Source: Flavipsychrobacter sp.
GTDB lineage: Bacteria > Bacteroidota > Bacteroidia > Chitinophagales > Chitinophagaceae
Assembly: GCA_016787265.1 (NCBI GenBank)
Contig: JAEUVF010000010.1
Coordinates: 124,001-188,000, forward strand
Reading direction: 5' to 3'
Length of the DNA: 64,000 nucleotides
The position numbers and the translations under genes are program-made. Positions 52,518 to 61,216 of the stretch are shown here, one piece after another (position 1 is the first letter of the stretch; the number at the start of each line of letters is the position of its first letter). The notes beneath the pieces were generated by a model. That model did no database searches and was not told the DNA's origin. It worked only from the letters and a program-made list of their open reading frames with translations.

Positions 52518-53762
52518 ATGATTCACTATAGATCGATCTTGCAGAGAGTAGCACTCATTCTTTCAGTTTTGACCGTGCTTTGTTTCGATCAGAGCGTATT
52601 TGCACAGGATGGAAAGGCTTTGTTTCAGCAAAACTGTGCCTCCTGTCATGCGGTTCATAAAAATCTTACTGGTCCGGCCCTGGCTGGAATCGAGGAGCGT
52701 GTTCCCGATAAAAAGTTACTGTATGACTGGATTCGTAACAGTCAGGCAGTATTGCAATCCGGTAACAAATACTTCAATGACCTGTATGTTACCTGGAACA
52801 AAACAGCGATGAACCTGTTTCCGAATCTGTCGGATGAGGAGATCGCAGCAATGATCACGTATATTAATTCAGTTCCGGATCCTGCTGCTGCTAAAGCAGA
52901 TGCAGGTGGTCCGGTACAACAAGCAGCTGAAAGTGATAACTCCCTGATATTCGGCGTGTTAACACTGATTCTGGCGATTATTGTGCTGGTATTAATGCAG
53001 GTAAACTCTAATCTGAAGCGCCTGAGTGATGAAAAAGAAGGTGTTCCTTCTTATGAGCCGGTACCCTTCTACCGTAATAAAGCCTATATCGCACTGTTTG
53101 CTGTGGTACTCTTTATCGTTGGTGGATATTATACCATTCAGGGTGCTGTAGGACTGGGTCGCTCAAAGGACTATCAGCCTGAACAACCCATCTATTATTC
53201 CCATAAAGTACATGCGGGTACCAATCAGATCAACTGTCTGTATTGTCATAGTGGTGCCCAGGAAGGTAAGCATGCCAATATCCCTTCTCTTAATACCTGT
53301 ATGAATTGTCATATGGCGATCAGTGAATATGCTGGTGAAGCCCTGTATCGCGAAGATGGAACCGAGGTTAACGGAACCGAGGAAATCAAGAAATTGTACT
53401 CTTATACTGGATGGGATCCGGATCAGAAGAAATATGTGAACGAACCCAAGCCAATTGAGTGGGTGAAGATTCACAACCTGCCAGACCATGTTTATTTCAA
53501 CCATGCCCAGCACGTAAAAGCGGGTAAGGTTGCCTGTCAGACCTGCCATGGTGATATTCAGAACATGGGTGAAGTATTTCAGTACTCAGACCTTAGCATG
53601 GGCTGGTGTGTAAACTGTCACAGGGAAACCAAAGTGCAGTTTGAAGACAATAAGTTCTATAGCATTTACGAAAAATTCCACAACGATCTGAAGAGTGGAA
53701 AGATGGATAGTGTAACCGTTGAAAGCATCGGTGGTACCGAGTGTCAGAAATGTCACTATTAA
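52518..53762 (+). CDS. actA: Alternative complex III subunit ActA, multiheme cytochrome c
   Basis: 414 residues. A signal-like helix (1-29) precedes a mono-heme cytochrome c domain (CASCH at 40-44). A membrane helix at about 142-161 and another at 187-206 follow. The C-terminal pentaheme part has CLYCH (240), CMNCH (261), CQTCH (340), CVNCH (364) and CQKCH (409). ActA collects electrons from the iron-sulfur subunit and passes them to ActE or the oxidase. The characterised ActA is described as pentaheme, so the N-terminal sixth CXXCH is notable. Confidence 0.93.
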   Translation: MIHYRSILQRVALILSVLTVLCFDQSVFAQDGKALFQQNCASCHAVHKNLTGPALAGIEERVPDKKLLYDWIRNSQAVLQSGNKYFNDLYVTWNKTAMNLFPNLSDEEIAAMITYINSVPDPAAAKADAGGPVQQAAESDNSLIFGVLTLILAIIVLVLMQVNSNLKRLSDEKEGVPSYEPVPFYRNKAYIALFAVVLFIVGGYYTIQGAVGLGRSKDYQPEQPIYYSHKVHAGTNQINCLYCHSGAQEGKHANIPSLNTCMNCHMAISEYAGEALYREDGTEVNGTEEIKKLYSYTGWDPDQKKYVNEPKPIEWVKIHNLPDHVYFNHAQHVKAGKVACQTCHGDIQNMGEVFQYSDLSMGWCVNCHRETKVQFEDNKFYSIYEKFHNDLKSGKMDSVTVESIGGTECQKCHY

Positions 53763-53806
53763 TAGAATAGCATCTCAATAAACCATTTTTTATCACCAAA
53801 ATCAGC

Positions 53807-53820
53807 ACCCCTTCCGGGGT
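53807..53820 (+). other. Small hairpin before actB
   Basis: ACCCC-TTCC-GGGGT is a perfect 5-bp GC stem with a four-base loop, ending 7 bases before the actB ATG. It may protect or stall the transcript at the actA/actB junction; no T-run follows, so it is unlikely to be a terminator. Confidence 0.4.
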
Positions 53821-53827
53821 TTGGTAT

Positions 53828-56800
53828 ATGGAGCAAAAAAAGTACTGGCAAAGTTTCGGAGAGTTGAATAACTCAGCAGCACATCAGCAAAACGCGCAGG
53901 ACGAGTTTAAAGAAGATCTTCCGTTTGAAGGATTGGATGACAAAGGACTGGGTTCTGCTGCCACACCTCGCCGTGACTTCCTTAAATACGTAGGTTTCAG
54001 CACAGCGGCTGCTGCAGTAGCGGCGAGTTGTGAAATGCCTGTAAAAAAGGCTATCCCCTTTGTTAATCGTCCGGTTGATGCTATTCCTGGTGTAGCAAAT
54101 TACTATGCTACAACATTTTTAGCCGGAGGTACTGCCATCCCTGTTGTGGCCAAAGTGCGGGATGGTCGTCCGATTAAAATTGAAGGAAACGAATTGTCCA
54201 GCTGGTCTAAAGGTGCTACCACTGCTCAGGTGCAGGCATCTGTATTAGATCTGTATGATACAGCTCGTCTGCGTTTCCCCATGGCAGATAAAAAAGAAGT
54301 AAGCACATTTGATGCTTTTGATAAAATGGTAGGTGAGGCGCTGGCCGGCTTAAATGGTGCACCCGTTGTACTGTTAACCAGCACTGTTAACTCTCCCTCC
54401 TCCAAGGCAGTAATTGCAGAATTCCTGGCGAAATATCCCGGAGCACGTCATGTACAATATGACGGTGTTTCTTACAGTGGTATGTTACTCGCGAATGAAG
54501 CAAGTTTTGGTAGCCGGATGATCCCTTCCTATGCATTTGATAAAGCGAAGGTGATAGTAAGTTTGGGCGCTGATTTTCTGGGAACCTGGCTGAACCCGGT
54601 TGAGTTCCAGCATGGTTACACCCGCGGTCGTAAGGTGGATCCGAAAAATCCATCCATGAGCAAGCATTACCAGTTCGAATCGATGCTGAGTATGACTGGT
54701 GCGAATGCGGACGAGCGGTATACACATCGCCCTTCAGAAACAGGTGTAGTAGCTGCCGCCTTACTGTCTGCCATCAATGGTCAGGGTGCTGCTGGAATCA
54801 GTGATGCTGCCCTGAAAAAAGGTATTGAACAGGCTGCGAAAGACCTGACAAGCAACAAAGGTCAGGCGCTGGTTGTGGCCAATAGCAATGATGTGAATGT
54901 TCAGTTGATTGTGAATGCGATCAATGATGCGGTTGGATCTTATGGAACAACCATTGACCTGGTAAGCAAACTGCAGAACAAGGCGGGTATTGATGCAGAG
55001 TTTGCCAAACTGGTAGAAGAAATGAATGCCGGATCTGTGGGTGCGGTATTATTATACGATGTGAATCCGGCGTACGATTATTTCGATGCTGAAAAATTCA
55101 TCGCAGGACTGAAAAAAGTTCGTGTATCGGTATCCTTCAACGAAAAGATGGATGAAACAACCGAACACTGTAAATATGTTTTACCAGCAAATCATTACCT
55201 GGAGAGCTGGGGAGATGCAGAACAAAAAGTTGGTTATATCAGCATGCTGCAGCCAACTATCGCGCCTTTGTTCAAGACAAGGCAGTGGCAGGATAATCTG
55301 CTGAAGTGGAGTGGTAGTGCAGTTACGTATGCAGAATACTTCAAAAATTTCTGGACTACCCGTTTAGGTGGAGACAATACCTATCTGAAAGCACTTCAGG
55401 ATGGTGTTGTGGAATCACCTGCCATGGTAATGGGCTTCCCCAGCTTTAATGGCGGATCAGTAGCTGCTGCGGTTGCGGCGGTAGGGTCGGCTAAAAAATC
55501 CAGTGGAACTGAACTGGTAATTTACCAGAAAGCTACGTTTACGGATGGCCGGCAGTCGAACAACCCCTGGTTGCAGGAGACTCCGGATCCAATAACCCGG
55601 GCTACCTGGGACAACTACCTGATGGTTTCACCTGCACTTGGTAAGAGTATGTTTGGTATTGATATTACCAATGCTACACAGGCAGATGAGTATGAAGCTT
55701 TCCCGAAGAAGCCGGTTGTAAAAGTGAAGCTGGGCAACAAAGAAGAAGAATTGCCGGTATTGATCATTCCTGGTATGCAGGCGGATACGGTTGCAGTGGC
55801 AGTTGGATATGGAAGAACAGAGGCAATTGGCCGGGCAGCTGCTGGAGTTGGTAAGAATGCTTACAAGTTTGGCGTTTTCAATGGTACAACTGTACTGAAT
55901 ACAGCTGCGGTTACTGTTGAAAAAACTGCCGGAGAATATAAAATTGCCACTACCCAAACGCACAGCTCTTATGAGGGTCGTTATGAAGTGATCAAAGAAA
56001 TAACACTTGCAGATTATACCAAGAATCCAACCAAGATCATTGATGCACGTGCAAAAGAGTTAGAGCCCTGGGGAGGTTTGGAGAATTACGAAAAAGATGG
56101 AACCATCTACCCGGTATTTGACAAGCCTGGTATTAAATGGGGTATGAGCATCGATCTGAACAGCTGTTATGGTTGTGGTGCCTGTGTGGTTGCCTGTACC
56201 GCAGAAAACAACGTATCTGTAGTTGGTAAGCCTGAAGTATTGCGTGCACATGATATGCACTGGTTGCGTATCGACCGTTATTTCGCAGGTGATCCCAATG
56301 ATCCGAACAGCATCCAGACAGTGTTTCAGCCAATGATGTGTCAGCACTGTGACAATGCTCCCTGCGAGAACGTTTGTCCGGTTGCGGCAACCAACCACAG
56401 TTCTGAAGGCTTGAACCAAATGACCTACAACCGTTGTATCGGTACAAGATATTGCGCGAATAACTGTCCGTATAAAGTACGTCGTTTCAACTGGGCTGAC
56501 TATACCGGATCCGACAGTTTCGGAGACAATATGGTAGGTGGAAAAGGTGAGAACGATGTGATTCTGATGATGAACGATGACCTGACCCGGATGGTGTTGA
56601 ACCCGGATGTTACCGTTCGTAGTCGTGGTGTGATTGAAAAATGTTCTTTCTGCGTTCAGCGTCTGCAGGAAGGCAAACTGGCTGCGAAAAAAGCCGGACG
56701 CCCGCTTGAAGATCGGGATGTTAAAACTGCCTGTCAGCAGGCTTGTGCTGCCGATGCGATTGTATTCGGTAATGTGAACAATGCTGAAAGTGCTGTTTCC

Positions 56801-56980
56801 AAACACCGTAATGAGAATAAGAATCGCCTGTTTTATGTGCAGGAGCAGATTCACGTATTACCGAATGTGAGCTACCTGGCCAAGGTTCGGAATACCGGTG
56901 AAATCAGTGCGCATGAGCAGTATGGAAAGCCTCATTTTATGAATGAGGGTGGACATGCAGCGGAAGGAGGACACCATTAG
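53828..56980 (+). CDS. actB: Alternative complex III subunit ActB, iron-sulfur protein
   Basis: 1050 residues. A twin-arginine-type signal (RRDFLKYVGFSTAAAAVAASC, with a lipobox-like Cys) sends the folded protein to the periplasmic side. A molybdopterin-enzyme-like but presumably cofactor-free ActB1 part (about 60-740) is fused to a ferredoxin-like ActB2 part (about 760-1000) with cysteine clusters CYGCGACVVAC, CQHCDNAPCENVC, CIGTRYCANNC and CSFCVQ/CQQAC. These hold the chain of iron-sulfur clusters that links quinol oxidation to ActA. Confidence 0.95.
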   Translation: MEQKKYWQSFGELNNSAAHQQNAQDEFKEDLPFEGLDDKGLGSAATPRRDFLKYVGFSTAAAAVAASCEMPVKKAIPFVNRPVDAIPGVANYYATTFLAGGTAIPVVAKVRDGRPIKIEGNELSSWSKGATTAQVQASVLDLYDTARLRFPMADKKEVSTFDAFDKMVGEALAGLNGAPVVLLTSTVNSPSSKAVIAEFLAKYPGARHVQYDGVSYSGMLLANEASFGSRMIPSYAFDKAKVIVSLGADFLGTWLNPVEFQHGYTRGRKVDPKNPSMSKHYQFESMLSMTGANADERYTHRPSETGVVAAALLSAINGQGAAGISDAALKKGIEQAAKDLTSNKGQALVVANSNDVNVQLIVNAINDAVGSYGTTIDLVSKLQNKAGIDAEFAKLVEEMNAGSVGAVLLYDVNPAYDYFDAEKFIAGLKKVRVSVSFNEKMDETTEHCKYVLPANHYLESWGDAEQKVGYISMLQPTIAPLFKTRQWQDNLLKWSGSAVTYAEYFKNFWTTRLGGDNTYLKALQDGVVESPAMVMGFPSFNGGSVAAAVAAVGSAKKSSGTELVIYQKATFTDGRQSNNPWLQETPDPITRATWDNYLMVSPALGKSMFGIDITNATQADEYEAFPKKPVVKVKLGNKEEELPVLIIPGMQADTVAVAVGYGRTEAIGRAAAGVGKNAYKFGVFNGTTVLNTAAVTVEKTAGEYKIATTQTHSSYEGRYEVIKEITLADYTKNPTKIIDARAKELEPWGGLENYEKDGTIYPVFDKPGIKWGMSIDLNSCYGCGACVVACTAENNVSVVGKPEVLRAHDMHWLRIDRYFAGDPNDPNSIQTVFQPMMCQHCDNAPCENVCPVAATNHSSEGLNQMTYNRCIGTRYCANNCPYKVRRFNWADYTGSDSFGDNMVGGKGENDVILMMNDDLTRMVLNPDVTVRSRGVIEKCSFCVQRLQEGKLAAKKAGRPLEDRDVKTACQQACAADAIVFGNVNNAESAVSKHRNENKNRLFYVQEQIHVLPNVSYLAKVRNTGEISAHEQYGKPHFMNEGGHAAEGGHH

Positions 56981-57045
56981 GAAGTGAGAAGTAAGAATTG
57001 AGAAGTTAGAAGTGTGAAGTAGGAAGAAAGTCAAAGAAAGAAGAA
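56981..57045. repeat. GAAGTGAGAAGT-type simple repeat between actB and actC
   Basis: Starting right after the actB stop, the spacer reads as diverged units of GAAGTGAGAAGT, GAATTGAGAAGT, TAGAAGTGTGAAGT and then GAAAG-rich purines. All on the purine strand. It resembles the purine arm at 37403. Confidence 0.7.
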
Positions 57046-57106
57046 ACTGAACTTATAAAAACCAACAGGCGAAGGGGTTAGAGCCGACGCTAAATGCTTA
57101 TACGAT

Positions 57107-58549
57107 ATGGCATTACTAAGATACGAATCACAAGTTAGAGAGCCACTGGTAACAGGTGCTAAGACTTATCACGATGTAACGGAAGACATTGTCCGTCCAA
57201 TTGAAGCGGCTCCTTCCAGGTTATGGAAGATCGGTTTTACCATCTCCGTAATACTGTTGTTATTTGGGGTTTATTCGGTGTATCGTGAAGTAGTTTATGG
57301 TATCGGGGAATGGAACCTGAATAAGACCATCGGCTGGGGTTGGGATATTACCAACTTCGTTTGGTGGGTAGGTATCGGTCACGCGGGTACCCTGATCTCC
57401 GCGATCCTTCTGTTGTTTCGCCAGGGATGGCGTACCGGTGTAAACCGCGCAGCAGAAGCGATGACAATCTTTGCGGTAATGTGTGCGGGCCAGTTCCCCA
57501 TCTTCCACATGGGTCGTGTATGGATGGCTTTCTTCGTACTTCCTTATCCAAACAGTCGCGGTCCTCTGTGGGTAAACTTTAACTCTCCGCTTTTGTGGGA
57601 CGTATTTGCGATCTCAACGTACTTTACTGTATCACTGCTTTTCTGGTATGCTGGATTGTTACCTGACCTGGCAACTGTGCGGGATCGTGCTAAGGTAAAG
57701 TGGAGAAAAAATCTGTATGGGGTTCTTTCATTTGGCTGGACCGGTTCTACCAAGCACTGGCAGCGTCATGAAGCTCTTTCTCTTGTACTGGCTGGTTTGA
57801 GTACTCCGCTTGTACTTTCTGTACATACCATCGTATCCTTTGACTTCGCAACTTCAGTAATTCCCGGGTGGCATACCACGATCTTCCCTCCCTATTTCGT
57901 TGCGGGTGCGATCTTCTCCGGATTTGCGATGGTACAAACCCTACTTATCATTACCCGGAAGGTGTTAAACCTGAACGATTATATTACAATGGAACACATT
58001 GAGGTGATGAACAAGGTAATTGTACTGACTGGTTCCATTGTGGGAATTGCCTATATCACAGAGCTGTTTATTTCCTGGTATGGCCAGAACCCATATGAAA
58101 TGGCGGCTTTCAAGAACCGTTATGATCTGAGTACCCCTTATGCGTGGAGCTACTGGCTGATGATGAGTTGTAACGTTATTGCACCTCAGTTTTTCTGGTT
58201 CCGCAAACTGAGAAGAAACATCCTCTTCACTTTCTTTATGAGTATAATCGTGAACGTGGGTATGTGGTTTGAACGATTTGTAATTATCGTAACGTCCATT
58301 TATCGCGACTACCTGCCAAGTAGCTGGAGTACCTATTATACACCGTCTATTTGGGAAGTTGGATTTTACCTCGGTACGTTTGGATTGTTCTTTACCTGCT
58401 TCTTTGCATTTGCCAAATATTTCCCGGTTATCGCGATCGCAGAGATCAAACATATCCTGAAGAAAAATGGTGAGAGCTATAAGGATAATATGGGCGAAGA
58501 AGAGAAAGCTACAGTGGAGCATTTTACACATGAGCATGCGCACCATTAA
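57107..58549 (+). CDS. actC: Alternative complex III subunit ActC, NrfD-like membrane protein
   Basis: 480 residues with about ten membrane helices of the NrfD/PsrC family (FVWWVGIGHAGTLISAILLLF, in part; RQGWRTGVNRAAEAMTIF; FAVMCAGQFPIFHMGR). It is one of the two large membrane subunits that bind menaquinol. It is separated from actB by a repeat-bearing 126-base spacer and has a His-rich C-terminus (HFTHEHAHH). Confidence 0.95.
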   Translation: MALLRYESQVREPLVTGAKTYHDVTEDIVRPIEAAPSRLWKIGFTISVILLLFGVYSVYREVVYGIGEWNLNKTIGWGWDITNFVWWVGIGHAGTLISAILLLFRQGWRTGVNRAAEAMTIFAVMCAGQFPIFHMGRVWMAFFVLPYPNSRGPLWVNFNSPLLWDVFAISTYFTVSLLFWYAGLLPDLATVRDRAKVKWRKNLYGVLSFGWTGSTKHWQRHEALSLVLAGLSTPLVLSVHTIVSFDFATSVIPGWHTTIFPPYFVAGAIFSGFAMVQTLLIITRKVLNLNDYITMEHIEVMNKVIVLTGSIVGIAYITELFISWYGQNPYEMAAFKNRYDLSTPYAWSYWLMMSCNVIAPQFFWFRKLRRNILFTFFMSIIVNVGMWFERFVIIVTSIYRDYLPSSWSTYYTPSIWEVGFYLGTFGLFFTCFFAFAKYFPVIAIAEIKHILKKNGESYKDNMGEEEKATVEHFTHEHAHH

Positions 58550-58552
58550 GAA

Positions 58553-58593
58553 GTGAAAGGTGAAAGGTGAAAGGTGAAAGGTGAAAGGTGAGA
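58553..58593. repeat. Five tandem GTGAAAG heptamers between actC and actD
   Basis: Five perfect GTGAAAG copies (58553-58587) and a partial sixth (GTGAGA) begin 4 bases after the actC stop. They fill half of the 79-base spacer before actD. Confidence 0.9.
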
Positions 58594-58628
58594 CGAAAAA
58601 AAATTAACAACAAAGAATTCGAATAAAA

Positions 58629-59222
58629 ATGGCAAAAAAGAAATTCGTAGTTGGATGCTTTGATGACGAAAAAGTCCTGTTTCCAGCAGTGAAGAAGGTT
58701 CGCAAGGCAGGCTATAAAATTCACGATGTATATACGCCGTTTCCCATTCACGGACTTGACCAGGCGATGGGATTGCGGGATACCAGTTTGCATACTGCAG
58801 GTTTTATCTATGGTATCACTGGTACCGCTACTGCCCTGTCTTTTATGAGCTGGGTGTTCAATAAGGACTGGCCTCTGAATATCGGCGGTAAGCCACATTT
58901 TCCACTACCTGCCTTTATACCTATCACGTTCGAATTAACTGTATTATTCTCAGCAGTAGGGATGGTACTGACATTTTGTTATCTCTGTCAGCTGGCTCCA
59001 TTTGTAAAAAAGCATCATTTTCATGCACGTGCTACAGATGATCTGTTTGTAATGGTGCTCGAGTGCACATCCAGGACAAATGAAGCGGATGCCAAAGCGT
59101 TTCTGGACAGTGTAGGTGCAAAAGAGATTAATGTGCAGGAAGCTGAAGATGGCTGGTGGCTCGGCAGGTATGCTAAGGACCAGAAGTTGTATAGCACGCC
59201 ATCAGAAAATAGTTTAGCATAA
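58629..59222 (+). CDS. actD: Alternative complex III subunit ActD (DUF3341)
   Basis: 197 residues. N-terminal cytoplasmic domain (KFVVGCFDDEKVLFPAVKKV, HDVYTPFPIHGLDQAMGL) then two membrane helices with LPAFIPITFELTVLFSA between, and a C-terminal domain. This is the DUF3341 ActD pattern; ActD has no cofactor and stabilises the complex. Confidence 0.93.
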   Translation: MAKKKFVVGCFDDEKVLFPAVKKVRKAGYKIHDVYTPFPIHGLDQAMGLRDTSLHTAGFIYGITGTATALSFMSWVFNKDWPLNIGGKPHFPLPAFIPITFELTVLFSAVGMVLTFCYLCQLAPFVKKHHFHARATDDLFVMVLECTSRTNEADAKAFLDSVGAKEINVQEAEDGWWLGRYAKDQKLYSTPSENSLA

Positions 59223-59243
59223 CCCTAGAAGAAGTCAAGAAGC

Positions 59244-59891
59244 ATGAATAAGATATCCATCATAGCGGTAGTTTTCGGTGCAGTAGCGTTCAGCAGCTGT
59301 AGCGATGTAAAGCGCACTCCGGGTAAAGTATATATGCCAGACATGGCATATAGTCGCGCTGTTGAGACCTACAATGACAACCGTGAGTTGCAGGCAGAAG
59401 GAATAAATTACAATGCAGAACCGGTAGCAGGAACTGTTGCCCGTGGTGAAGAGGTAATTTACCGGATGTTAAAAGATACAACTGGTACCTATGTTACTTC
59501 AGCAGCTCTTAAGAACCCACTGACTACCCGTTTGACTGAAGCCGATTATACTGAAACCGAAAGACTTTACCTGATCAACTGTGGTATATGTCATGGTTCC
59601 AAACTGGATGGTAACGGACCATTATACAATGATGGAAAAGGACCTTATCCGCTGGCCCCTAAGAATCTTGTTTCAGATGAAATCAAAAAAATGGCGGATG
59701 GCACCATCTTTCATTCCATCACTTATGGAAAGAACCTGATGGGATCCTATGCCTCTCATCTGACACCAAAGCAGCGCTGGATGATGGTACAGTATATCCG
59801 AATGAAACAAAATGGCGAAACCCCGGGTGCAGCAGCTACCGATAGCACAACTGCAGTTAAGGCTGACAGTACTGCAACTGCGATGAACTAA
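59244..59891 (+). CDS. actE: Alternative complex III subunit ActE, monoheme cytochrome c lipoprotein
   Basis: 215 residues. The lipobox Cys (FGAVAFSSCSDV) anchors it to the membrane. One CXXCH, CGICH in NCGICHGSKLDGNG, and a distal Met region (GKNLMGSYASHL) define the class I cytochrome fold. It is the likely exit point for electrons to the oxidase. The C-terminus is an Ala/Thr/Asp-rich tail (TDSTTAVKADSTATAMN). Confidence 0.94.
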   Translation: MNKISIIAVVFGAVAFSSCSDVKRTPGKVYMPDMAYSRAVETYNDNRELQAEGINYNAEPVAGTVARGEEVIYRMLKDTTGTYVTSAALKNPLTTRLTEADYTETERLYLINCGICHGSKLDGNGPLYNDGKGPYPLAPKNLVSDEIKKMADGTIFHSITYGKNLMGSYASHLTPKQRWMMVQYIRMKQNGETPGAAATDSTTAVKADSTATAMN

Positions 59892-59918
59892 AAACCAATT
59901 TGACCAAACGATAAATTT

Positions 59919-61145
59919 TTGAGAATGTCTTTCAGAGAGCAATTTGAAATACCTGCCAAGTACAAGATGTGGTCGATGATTCTGATGGCGGTGGGATTGG
60001 TTTCCATCCTAGTAGGATATTTTATCTATGGCACGGGCGATGAGCATGCGAATGCGCGTTTCTGGGCTGTATTATTGTATAATAGCGTTTACTTTCTTCT
60101 GATTGTAAATGCTGCCATGTTCTTTATCTGTGCTACTACCCTTGCGATGGGCGGATGGCAAATGAGTTTCAGGAGAGTTGCAGAAGCAATATCAACTGCG
60201 GTAATTCCAATTGGAATTATTACCGGTGTAATATTAGTTGCGCTGGTTGTTGGTCACCAGCACCATATTTACCATTGGATTACTCCGGATCCGAACGACC
60301 ATATCCTGATGGGGAAAATTGGATTTTTGAATCCCACTTTCTTTATCGTCTGGACGAGTCTAACGTTGATTGGATGGATTGTTCTGGGTGCAAAAATGCG
60401 TTCCGTTAGTCGGGAGATTGATAATGGAGGACCACTGAGTGAGGAAGAAGGAAAAAAATACATTTTCAAGAACACCATCTGGGGGTCACTATATCTTGTA
60501 TGGTTTGGTCTTACAGTGGCATCTACGGTTCCCTGGTTGTGGTTCATGAGTATTGATGCGCACTGGTACAGTACCATGTATAGCTGGTATACTTTTGCTT
60601 CTTCATTTGTTGCAGGGATTTCCCTCATTACGATATATGTAATTTACCTGAAGAACCAGGGTTACCTGGAATTGGTGAACCAGGAGCATCTGCATGATCT
60701 GGGCAAGTTCATGTTTGCATTCTCCGTATTCTGGACATACCTGTGGTTTAGTCAGTACATGCTGATCTGGTATGCGAATATTCCGGAAGAAACCGTTTAT
60801 TTCAAACACCGTGTTCAGGGGCCTTATCGTGGAATTTTCTTCCTGAACCTGATCATTAACTTTATTGCTCCCTTGCTGATTCTGATGAGAAGAAGTTCAA
60901 AACGTAACTATACATTGCTCGTATTTATGTCAGTGTTGATCATCTTTGGTCACTGGATAGATTTTTACCAAATGGTGATTGCCTCTGTATCCAAGGAGCA
61001 TGTAGAACTTGGACTATTTGATTTTGGAGTGGCGGCAGGATTTATCGGTCTGATAATGTGGGCAACTGGTAATGCCTTAAGCAAACATTCTCTGATCAAC
61101 CGGAATCATCCTTTCCTGAAGGAAAGTATTATTCACCATACCTGA
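59919..61145 (+). CDS. actF: Alternative complex III subunit ActF, NrfD-like membrane protein
   Basis: 408 residues with about ten membrane helices, weakly similar to ActC. The sequence opens with FREQFEIPAKYKMWSMILMA and has WFGLTVASTVPWLWFMSIDAHWYSTMYSW as two short blocks, typical of ActF. It is the second quinol-site membrane subunit. 27 bases after actE and 71 before coxB, so the complex III and oxidase genes form one operon. Confidence 0.94.
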   Translation: MRMSFREQFEIPAKYKMWSMILMAVGLVSILVGYFIYGTGDEHANARFWAVLLYNSVYFLLIVNAAMFFICATTLAMGGWQMSFRRVAEAISTAVIPIGIITGVILVALVVGHQHHIYHWITPDPNDHILMGKIGFLNPTFFIVWTSLTLIGWIVLGAKMRSVSREIDNGGPLSEEEGKKYIFKNTIWGSLYLVWFGLTVASTVPWLWFMSIDAHWYSTMYSWYTFASSFVAGISLITIYVIYLKNQGYLELVNQEHLHDLGKFMFAFSVFWTYLWFSQYMLIWYANIPEETVYFKHRVQGPYRGIFFLNLIINFIAPLLILMRRSSKRNYTLLVFMSVLIIFGHWIDFYQMVIASVSKEHVELGLFDFGVAAGFIGLIMWATGNALSKHSLINRNHPFLKESIIHHT

Positions 61146-61216
61146 TAGAGCAAGATTAAACAAAAGCATAGCATATAAGCTTTCATTCAAAACTTTGTAT
61201 AAACACGGAATAAGAC

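Noticed and set aside
56060..56854. 264-residue minus-strand frame inside actB
   Set aside because: Antisense shadow of the well-supported iron-sulfur domain; it lacks any known motif.
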